Part shown: positions 50,600 through 56,775 of the stretch, piece by piece
Layout of the letters: each line of letters starts with the position of its first letter
Numbering within the stretch: the stretch's first letter is position 1
NCBI GenBank assembly: GCA_036505295.1
Contig: DASXTQ010000030.1
Span: forward strand, 1 to 56,775
Direction of reading: 5' to 3'
From: WS-7 sp036505295
GTDB lineage: Bacteria; Eisenbacteria; RBG-16-71-46; SZUA-252
Length of the DNA stretch: 56,775 bases
Notes under the pieces: model-generated
Seen by the model: the letters and a program-made list of their open reading frames with translations, nothing else
Told to the model about the DNA's origin: nothing
The model's database searches: none
Made by a program: the position numbers and the translations under genes

Positions 50600-51608
50600 G
50601 CGATCGACCTCCCAGTTTCTTCTCGAGCGCACGTTCGATCCGATCGGCCGTGCGCTCCCAGGAGAATTCCTGAATCCTCGCCCGGCCGCGCGCCGCGAGC
50701 GCCGAGCGCCGGACGGGATCGCGGAGGAGCGCGCCGACCGCGCGGGCGATGATCAAGCTCCACCTCCACCGGACCACGCTCGCGGTGACCCCGTCGAGGG
50801 CGAAGTCCTCCGTCCCGCTTCTGGTGCATACGACAGCGGCGCCGCACGCCATCGCTTCGGCCGCCGTGTTGCACCACCCCGCGCGCCGCTCCGCGCTGAC
50901 GAATAGGTCCGTCTCGCCGTAGAGATCCGCCAGCTCGCGCTGGGTGGGGTTCAGCACCCACTCATGCGGTATGAGGAGAGACCGCGGGAGCCGCGGTCTC
51001 TCGGCACCGTCCGGCGGAGCGTCGAAGAGCGTCAGCGTGACCGGCACGCCCGACGCGACCGAAGCGCGCTCGATGGCCCGCGCGGCGGTCCACGTCCCCT
51101 TCCGTCTTCGCGAGACCCGCCCGTACACCAGCGCCCGCACCGGTCCGGCGGCCACCGGGGCCCGGCGCCGGGCGCCCTCGGGCGGCTTAAAGAAGTCCAC
51201 GTTCACGCCTCCGGCGGCGTCCTCGGCACGGATCCCCTTCCGCGCGAGATAGCGGCGCATGCCCGTCGAGTTCGCGAGCACGAGATCCGCGGAACGGAGG
51301 GCCCGCTTCTCCGATGGAGCGTGCTCCAGCACGGAGTAGTAGACGCGGAGGGCGCCCGGGGCGCGGCAGGCGAGGAAAAGCTCGGGATCGGGCGAGAGCA
51401 ATAGGTCCCACCCGCCAAACGGAAGCTCGGACAATGGAAGGATCGAGCCCGAAAACGGGATCCACGGACGCCCCGCGGATCCCTCCGGAATCAGGATGGC
51501 GACCTCGTGACCGCGCCGGATCCAGACCTCTCCCAGCTCGAGGAATCGACGTATGCCTCCGTAGACGCCCAGGTGCGGGAGCGCCAACGCCATGCGAAGC
51601 GAGCCCAT
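50568..51608 (-). CDS. GT4-family glycosyltransferase
   Basis: 346 residues with a two-domain GT-B fold: N-terminal LPHLGVYGGIRRFLELG, domain-linking ALVYGRVSRRRKG, and the donor-site region FVSAERRAGWCNTAAEAMACGAAVVCTRSG with Glu-x7-Glu-like spacing. It probably transfers a sugar to a surface polysaccharide or lipid; substrate is unknown. It is divergent from the M42 operon across a 57-base gap. Confidence 0.87.
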   Translation of the reverse strand: MGSLRMALALPHLGVYGGIRRFLELGEVWIRRGHEVAILIPEGSAGRPWIPFSGSILPLSELPFGGWDLLLSPDPELFLACRAPGALRVYYSVLEHAPSEKRALRSADLVLANSTGMRRYLARKGIRAEDAAGGVNVDFFKPPEGARRRAPVAAGPVRALVYGRVSRRRKGTWTAARAIERASVASGVPVTLTLFDAPPDGAERPRLPRSLLIPHEWVLNPTQRELADLYGETDLFVSAERRAGWCNTAAEAMACGAAVVCTRSGTEDFALDGVTASVVRWRWSLIIARAVGALLRDPVRRSALAARGRARIQEFSWERTADRIERALEKKLGGRSRAQAPTPATR

Positions 51609-51665
51609 CGGAGCGCGGAGTTTACATTTGCCCTTCGCCGACCGGGTGCACTAAATTGCAGTGCT

Positions 51666-52745
51666 ATGGCTCTGAACGGCGATAGCACGAGCGCGGAGTG
51701 GCTGAGCTTCATCACCTCGCTCCCCGGCGTTCCGGGCCAGGAGGAGGAGGCCGCGCGCGAGCTGAAGAAAGCGTTCCGCACGGTCGCCGACCGCGTGGAG
51801 CGCGACCGCATGGGGAGCGTCTACGCCTGGATCGACGGAATCGGCCCAGCGCCGCGGCCCAGGGCGCTTCTCGCGGCGCACATGGACAAGATCGGTTTCC
51901 TCGTCCGGGCGATCGAGCCGGGCGGCTTCATCCGCGTAACCGAGGTCGGCGGCTTCGACTCCCGCACCCTGCCCGGCAAGGAAGTCGTCGTGCACTCAAC
52001 TCCGCCGATGATCGCGGTCTTCGGAACACGCCCGCCGCATTTGCAAAAACCCGGAGATGCCGATCGTCCGATCCTGCTCGAGGACCTCTACCTGGATTGT
52101 GCCCGCCCTGAGCGGGAGGTGCGGCGCAAGGCGCAGATCGGAACCATGGTGACGCTCCGCCAACGCCCGATCGCGCTTCTGGGCGATCGGATGGCGGCGC
52201 CTGGGATGGACGACCGCGCGGGGGTGGTCGTGATGCTCCGCACCCTCGAGCTGCTCCGCGCCAGGCGGCCCGCTTGGGATGTCGTCGCGGTGGCCACGGT
52301 CGAAGAGGAGTTCGGCGTGGTGTGTCTCGGCGCACGCACGGCCGCCGAGAATCTCTCGCCCCAGCTGGGCATCGCGATCGACGTGAGCCACGGCGACATG
52401 CCCGGCGCGCGCGAAGGGGACACGGTTCCCTTGGGCAGCGGACCCGCGCTCGCGATCGGCGGGAATATCCACCCGAGGATCCTCGACGGGCTCAAGCGCT
52501 CCGCCAAGGCGCTCGCGATGCCGTACCGGATCGAGCCCTGCCCTACGGGGTCGGGAACGGACGCGATGGACATCCAGATCGCCAGCGAGGGCGTTCCGAC
52601 CGCGGTCATCGGCATCCCATGCCGCTACATGCACACCGGGGTCGAGACGGTGGAGCCGCGCGACGTGGATCGCTGCGCGCATCTTCTCGCGCACTTCCTC
52701 TCCGAGCTTTCCCCCGAATGGCGGGCGCTCGAGGTGCTGAAGTGA
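51666..52745 (+). CDS. M42-family aminopeptidase, first of three
   Basis: 359 residues. Metal ligands and catalytic residues of the M42 (TET aminopeptidase/CelM/FrvX) family are visible: AHMDKIG, GMDDRAGV, VEEEFG with the catalytic Glu, IAIDVSHGD, and CRYMHTGVE for the last His. TET enzymes form dodecamers that trim peptides. Start at ATG 51666; no Shine-Dalgarno is seen. A TAAATT hexamer 9 bases upstream could be a -10 for a leaderless transcript. Confidence 0.93.
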   Translation: MALNGDSTSAEWLSFITSLPGVPGQEEEAARELKKAFRTVADRVERDRMGSVYAWIDGIGPAPRPRALLAAHMDKIGFLVRAIEPGGFIRVTEVGGFDSRTLPGKEVVVHSTPPMIAVFGTRPPHLQKPGDADRPILLEDLYLDCARPEREVRRKAQIGTMVTLRQRPIALLGDRMAAPGMDDRAGVVVMLRTLELLRARRPAWDVVAVATVEEEFGVVCLGARTAAENLSPQLGIAIDVSHGDMPGAREGDTVPLGSGPALAIGGNIHPRILDGLKRSAKALAMPYRIEPCPTGSGTDAMDIQIASEGVPTAVIGIPCRYMHTGVETVEPRDVDRCAHLLAHFLSELSPEWRALEVLK

Positions 52746-53833
52746 CCGGCAACGGAGCCCCGCGCTTCCAGGAAGGGGTTCTCGAGGCGCTCTCCAATGC
52801 GCCCGGCGTCAGCGGCGGCGAGGAGGCGGTTCGCGCGATCCTCGCCGACTGCGCCCGCGAGGGCGTGGATTCCATGGAGGTTGACCCCATGGGGAGCCTC
52901 GTCGCCCGCATTGAGCCGGCGAAGTCCTCGCGGGGCGCGGGTGGCTCCCGCGGTTCAAGGCGCGGCGGGGGCCCGCACGTGATGCTCTGTGCGCACATGG
53001 ACGAGGTCGGCCTCATGGTGACCGCGGTCGAGAAGGAGGGTCGGCTCAAGTTCCGGCGCGTCGGCGGAATCGATCCGCGAATCCTCCCCGGACAGCCGTT
53101 CCGGATCGGCCCGCGCGCCGTGCGTGGCGTGATCGGCGCGCTCCCACCGCACCTCGTTCCGCGCACGGAACGCGACAAGGTTACGCCCGCGGACGATCTC
53201 TACCTCGATATCGGCGCCAGCACGCGCGAGGAAGCGGAGGAGCGCGTCTCGGTCGGCGACTACGCCGTCTTCGACACGACGTACGAGGCGTGGGGCACCA
53301 CCCGGAAGGGAAAAGCGTTCGACGACCGTGCCGGTTGCGCGGTGCTCGCGAGCCTGATTCAGCGACGCCCGCCGGTACCCGTCACTGCGGTGTGGAGCGT
53401 CCAGGAGGAGGTCGGCCTCCGCGGGGCGGCCGCGGCCGCGCGGCGCGTCGGCCCCGATCTCGCGATCGTGCTCGAGGGCACCGCTTCGGGCGAATCGCCA
53501 GGCTCTCCCCTGGAGGAACAGTACCCCTACATGGGCCGGGGCCCGGCCCTGACCGTGCAGGACCGCTCGCTCATGGCGCACGCCCGTCTCCTCGACTCGA
53601 TCCAGGAGACCGCGAAGCGCCACCGCGTCCCGACCCAGTGGAAGCGCCCCGGCGTGGGCGGCACCGACGCGGGCCGGATTGCCATTTCGGGCGCGGGCGT
53701 CCCGTCCGCAGTCGTCTCGGTCGTCTGCCGCTACATCCACGCGCCCGCGGCCTACCTCGACATACGCGACGCGCAACGGACCGTCACCTTGATCTGGCAT
53801 ACCCTCGAGTCCCTCAAAAAGGAGTGGCCGTGA
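52742..53833 (+). CDS. M42-family aminopeptidase, second of three
   Basis: 363 residues from a GTG that overlaps the previous stop (GTGA). Motifs: CAHMDEVGLM, FDDRAGCA, VQEEVGLRG, LEGTASGES and CRYIHAP. All ligand positions are filled and the catalytic Glu-Glu pair is intact, so it should be active. A Gly/Arg-rich stretch (SSRGAGGSRGSRRGGG) interrupts the N-terminal domain just before the first metal His. That insert is not usual for the family. Confidence 0.93.
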   Translation: MTGNGAPRFQEGVLEALSNAPGVSGGEEAVRAILADCAREGVDSMEVDPMGSLVARIEPAKSSRGAGGSRGSRRGGGPHVMLCAHMDEVGLMVTAVEKEGRLKFRRVGGIDPRILPGQPFRIGPRAVRGVIGALPPHLVPRTERDKVTPADDLYLDIGASTREEAEERVSVGDYAVFDTTYEAWGTTRKGKAFDDRAGCAVLASLIQRRPPVPVTAVWSVQEEVGLRGAAAAARRVGPDLAIVLEGTASGESPGSPLEEQYPYMGRGPALTVQDRSLMAHARLLDSIQETAKRHRVPTQWKRPGVGGTDAGRIAISGAGVPSAVVSVVCRYIHAPAAYLDIRDAQRTVTLIWHTLESLKKEWP

Positions 53834-54852
53834 GCCCCCCATCCTCACATCTCGATTCGCTGCTCCCGGCATTGAGCGAGGCGTACGGCCCCCCCGGACG
53901 CGAGACAGGAATCCGTGCCGTCCTGAAGCGTGCGCTCAAGGGTGCCGGAGTGACGCGCGAGGACGCGCTGGGAAACGTGCACCTTCATATCGCGGGCAAA
54001 GGGCCGCGGCTTCTCCTGACGGCCCACATGGATGCGCCCGGCGTCATCGTCACCCGCGTCGACTCCTCCGGGCTCGCGCGCCTCTCGATTCTGGGCCAAA
54101 CCAGCGCCGCGGATTGGATCGGGGCCACGGTCACCCTGAACGGCACCGCGCGCGGCGTGGTGGGGTGGGATCGCCCCAAGGATTCGAAGGAGACTCGCGA
54201 GGTCGAGCCCGAGGCGCTTTATTTGGAAACAGGCCTGGGCGACCGGCGAGCCTCCAAGGAGATCGCGGTGGGCACCGTGGGCGCGCTCGTCGACCGGGCG
54301 GAAAGGCTCGGGAACCTCTGGTGCGGCGGGAATCTGGACAATCGCGCGGGGTGCGCCGCGATTCTTGCGGCAATCAGGAACGCTCGCGGGGTCCGGAACG
54401 ATCTCCACGTCGTCTTCAGCGCGCAATCGGATCTCGGCGCGCGCGGCGCGGCCACGAGCGCGTTTGGCATCGAGCCCGACGTGGCGGTGGTCCTGGACGT
54501 GGCCTTCGTGGGAGAATCGAAGGGATCGGGAGACATCGCGCTCGGGAAGGGGCCGTGCCTCGGCCTGAAAGAGGAGGGCTACCTCCCCCACCCTGCGGCC
54601 CTCGCCTTGGTGAAGCGGGCCGCCAAGGCGGCGCGCGTGCCGCATCAGTGGCTGATCCGCGAATCGGGCGGGAGCGACGCGCGGACGGTGCGCGCGGCGA
54701 GGTCGGGAGTACCCACGGCGCTCGTTGCGATCCCGGCGCGAAAGACCGGAGGACCCCGCGTGTTCATCCACGCGTCGGACCTTGAACAGACCGTGAAGCT
54801 CCTGCGAGGGGTCCTGACGACGCCCTACACCGGAGAGAAAGGCCCCCGATGA
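53830..54852 (+). CDS. M42-family aminopeptidase homologue, third of three, catalytic Glu replaced
   Basis: 340 residues from GTG 53830, overlapping the previous stop. TAHMDAPG, NLDNRAGCA, VLDVAFVGES and VFIHASD keep the metal-ligand positions. The normal QEEVG/EEEFG motif is replaced by QSDLG: the catalytic Glu position is Ser and the adjacent metal-binding Glu is Asp. It may be inactive, have altered activity, or be a structural subunit of a mixed TET particle. It is shorter than its neighbours. The stop overlaps the aminotransferase start. Confidence 0.9.
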   Translation: MSPPSSHLDSLLPALSEAYGPPGRETGIRAVLKRALKGAGVTREDALGNVHLHIAGKGPRLLLTAHMDAPGVIVTRVDSSGLARLSILGQTSAADWIGATVTLNGTARGVVGWDRPKDSKETREVEPEALYLETGLGDRRASKEIAVGTVGALVDRAERLGNLWCGGNLDNRAGCAAILAAIRNARGVRNDLHVVFSAQSDLGARGAATSAFGIEPDVAVVLDVAFVGESKGSGDIALGKGPCLGLKEEGYLPHPAALALVKRAAKAARVPHQWLIRESGGSDARTVRAARSGVPTALVAIPARKTGGPRVFIHASDLEQTVKLLRGVLTTPYTGEKGPR

Positions 54853-56048
54853 ACGTTTCGAGTCGAGGCACCAAGGCTCAGGCATCGCCGATCCGCCGCC
54901 TGGCACCCTACGCGGATCAGGCCGTGAGGAGCGGCAGAAAAGTCTACTACCTGAACATCGGCCAGCCCGACATCCCCACGCCCGAGATCGTGATGGAGCG
55001 GCTCAGGACCTACCCGGGGAAGTACGTGCCCTACAGCCCGTCGGGAGGAATCCCGGAATTCGTGGAGGCGATGTCGCGCTACTACGCGCAGCACGGCCTC
55101 GAGGTCGCCCCCAAGGAGATGATCACCACGGTGGGTGGGAGCGAGGCGCTCCAGTTCGCGTTCTGGGCCCTCTTCAATCCGGGCGACGAGGTGATCCTCT
55201 TCGAGCCCTTCTACACGAATTACGCCACGATGGCGCTCCTGGCCGGGGTCGAGGTGAAGCCGATCCCCTGCGACGGGCGCACCGGCTACCACCTGCCGCC
55301 GATCGAGGCGATCGAGCGGGCCGCCGGCCCGCGCACGAAAGGGATTCTTCTCTGCGCCCCCTCGAACCCTACGGGGACGGCCTACACCGCTGCGGAGGTG
55401 GATGCGATCTGCGATCTCGCGAAACGCCTCGATCTATGGATCATCACGGACGAAGCCTATCGCGAATTCATCTACGACGGAATGAAGCACGAGAGTCCGA
55501 TGACGCGCTCCGCCGTCGCGGAGCGCGTGGTGCTCGTGGATTCGATCTCGAAGCGGCTCAACATGTGCGGGGCGCGCGTGGGAACCCTCGTCTCGAAGAA
55601 CGCGGCCGTGCGCGAGGCCGCGCTCAAGTTCGCCCAGGCGCGGTTGAGCCCGCCGACCCTGGGCCAATGGGCCGCCGCCGTAATCGACAAGGTGCCCGCC
55701 TCCTACACGCAGAGCGTTGTCGCCGAGTATCGAAAACGGCGCGATCTCGTGCTCGACGGCCTGGCCGGAATCCCGGGCGCCTTCGCGCGGAAGCCCGAGG
55801 GAGCCTTCTACCTCATGGCCGAGCTGCCGGTCGCCGACGCGGAAGAGTTCGTGATCTGGATGCTCAAGGAATACAAGAAGGACAACGCGACCGTCATGGT
55901 CGCGCCGGGGGACGGTTTCTACGCGACGCCGGGCCGCGGGAAAAACGAGATCCGCTTCGCCTACGTGCTCGAATGCGACGCGCTCCGCAAATCGATGGAT
56001 ATTTTGAAAGGCGCGCTCGAGGCCTACCCCGTGAAGGTGGCGCGGTAG
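54849..56048 (+). CDS. PLP-dependent class I/II aminotransferase (aspartate aminotransferase-like)
   Basis: 399 residues. LNIGQPDIPTPE, GGSEALQFAFWA, APSNPTGTAYT, ITDEAYREF and the PLP-Lys motif DSISKRLNMCGARVG are visible, as in the I-gamma aspartate/alanine group. It uses 2-oxoglutarate or similar as acceptor. Coupled after three aminopeptidase genes (ATGA), it may handle released amino acids. It ends one base before the nuoN stop on the other strand. Confidence 0.93.
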   Translation: MNVSSRGTKAQASPIRRLAPYADQAVRSGRKVYYLNIGQPDIPTPEIVMERLRTYPGKYVPYSPSGGIPEFVEAMSRYYAQHGLEVAPKEMITTVGGSEALQFAFWALFNPGDEVILFEPFYTNYATMALLAGVEVKPIPCDGRTGYHLPPIEAIERAAGPRTKGILLCAPSNPTGTAYTAAEVDAICDLAKRLDLWIITDEAYREFIYDGMKHESPMTRSAVAERVVLVDSISKRLNMCGARVGTLVSKNAAVREAALKFAQARLSPPTLGQWAAAVIDKVPASYTQSVVAEYRKRRDLVLDGLAGIPGAFARKPEGAFYLMAELPVADAEEFVIWMLKEYKKDNATVMVAPGDGFYATPGRGKNEIRFAYVLECDALRKSMDILKGALEAYPVKVAR

Positions 56049-56049
56049 G

Positions 56050-56775
56050 TTACGAAAACAGCGCCCGCACGCCCTGGCGCGCGGCTTCGATCCAATCCCC
56101 GGGGAAAATTCCCACGCCCAGCGTCACGACCGATGTCGCCAGAAGCGCGATCCCGATCGCCGCGGGGACCCGGATCGGCGGCAGCACCTCCCCAGGCTCG
56201 CGCATGTACATCAGCACGAGCAGGCGCAGGTAGTAGAAGACCGACACCGCGCTGTTCAGCACGGCGATCACCGCGAGCGGGACATGCCCCGTCTGGACCG
56301 CCGCGCCGAAGAGATAGAGCTTCCCCACGAACCCCACCGTGGGCGGTATCCCCGAGAGCGAAATCATGAAGAGCGCCAGCATCGCTCCGATGATGGGATA
56401 ACGGAACCCCAGCCCCGCGTAATCGCGCAGCTCGTCTCCCCCCATGCCTTTGTGCTCGAGCAGGATCACGACCGCGAAGGCGCCCAGGTTCATGGCCGTA
56501 TAGGCGAGCAGGTAGAAGATCGCGGCGGTTCCCCCCACGTTCCCGCCCGCTACCAATCCGATCAAGACGTAACCGGAGTGCGCGATGCTCGAGTAGGCGA
56601 GCATCCGCTTCACGTTGGTCTGCGCGATGGCAGCGACGTTCCCGACGGTCATCGTGAGCGCGGCGATCACGGAGAGGAGCATGTTCCAGTCGCTGTGGAT
56701 CGGCCCGAATGCCACGAAGAACGTGCGAAGGAACGCCGCGAATGCGGCCGCCTTGGGGCCGGCGGACATGAACGC
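56050..56775 (-). CDS. nuoN: NADH-quinone oxidoreductase subunit N, C-terminal part (cut by window edge)
   Basis: The last 241 codons of an antiporter-like membrane subunit. AFMSAGPKAAAF at the window edge, then NVKRMLAYSSIAHSGYVLIG and MISLSGIPPTVGFVGK are diagnostic of NuoN (ND2). It belongs to the proton-pumping arm of complex I; the N-terminal half and other nuo genes lie beyond the window. There is no internal start and it ends one base from the convergent aminotransferase gene. Confidence 0.95.
   Translation of the reverse strand, partial: AFMSAGPKAAAFAAFLRTFFVAFGPIHSDWNMLLSVIAALTMTVGNVAAIAQTNVKRMLAYSSIAHSGYVLIGLVAGGNVGGTAAIFYLLAYTAMNLGAFAVVILLEHKGMGGDELRDYAGLGFRYPIIGAMLALFMISLSGIPPTVGFVGKLYLFGAAVQTGHVPLAVIAVLNSAVSVFYYLRLLVLMYMREPGEVLPPIRVPAAIGIALLATSVVTLGVGIFPGDWIEAARQGVRALFS

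Noticed and set aside
1..56775. tRNA, rRNA, CRISPR arrays, IS elements or prophage genes
   Set aside because: The gaps between genes are short and none contains a cloverleaf, repeat-spacer pattern, transposase or integrase sequence that I could recognise by reading.

Overview
The window is high-GC bacterial chromosome that is almost fully coding. It carries ordinary housekeeping genes and no rRNA, tRNA, CRISPR array, transposase or prophage gene that I can see. A BamA fragment, LolD/LolE, Lnt, a LolA-like protein, several lipoproteins and two outer-membrane barrels show a diderm (Gram-negative-type) envelope. McsA-McsB-ClpC, usually seen in Firmicutes, is also present. With the high GC content and the metallopeptidase/propeller/barrel proteins, this points to an uncultured FCB-group lineage (Candidatus Eisenbacteria-like or Gemmatimonadota-like). 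That placement is inference.

Layout. 1-8.1 kb (minus strand): 5' part of bamA, clpC, mcsB, mcsA, lolD, lolE and lysS, most of them overlapping or nearly so. 8.3-10.2 kb: a PilB-type ATPase with an added C-terminal double zinc ribbon. 10.4-16.9 kb: purine genes in the order purB-purL-purQ-(unknown gene)-purF. 16.9-31.4 kb: a long minus-strand series of htrA, truA, an EcfT-like gene, lnt, a Gfo/Idh oxidoreductase, a sigma-54 activator, purM, a membrane HD-GYP protein with a good sigma-54-type promoter, a PfkB kinase, argS, rsfS, a polyprenyl synthase and cca. 31.5-38.3 kb: a small YfiM-like plus-strand gene, a TPR membrane protein, a histidine kinase, a LolA-like protein and a lipoprotein, a plus-strand yfiH and a PAP2 phosphatase. 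38.3-48.4 kb: the most distinctive region. Two paralogous secreted proteins each combine an HExxH peptidase domain, a beta-propeller and an outer-membrane barrel. Between them lie an AlaX editing protein, a coiled-coil protein, a propeller lipoprotein and a PEGA-repeat protein. 48.5-51.6 kb: a YtcJ-like amidohydrolase, CutA and a glycosyltransferase. 51.7-56.0 kb (plus strand): three tandem M42 aminopeptidases and an aminotransferase, an apparent peptide and amino-acid salvage operon. The window ends inside nuoN.

Genes are packed tightly. At least a dozen junctions are ATGA, GTGA or TTGA stop/start overlaps, and I used these to choose many starts. Some secreted or membrane proteins (PEGA protein, histidine kinase, Lnt, one lipoprotein) have no convincing ATG/GTG/TTG in the right place, so they either use rare start codons or contain single-base sequence errors near the 5' end. 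No gene-free stretch exceeds about 300 bases. The largest, 43239-43469, holds a palindrome and a sigma-54-like element. The best candidates for undescribed biology are the peptidase-propeller-barrel pair, the M42 triplet with one degenerate member, the unknown gene inside the purine operon, and the ArgRS whose HIGH motif is replaced.
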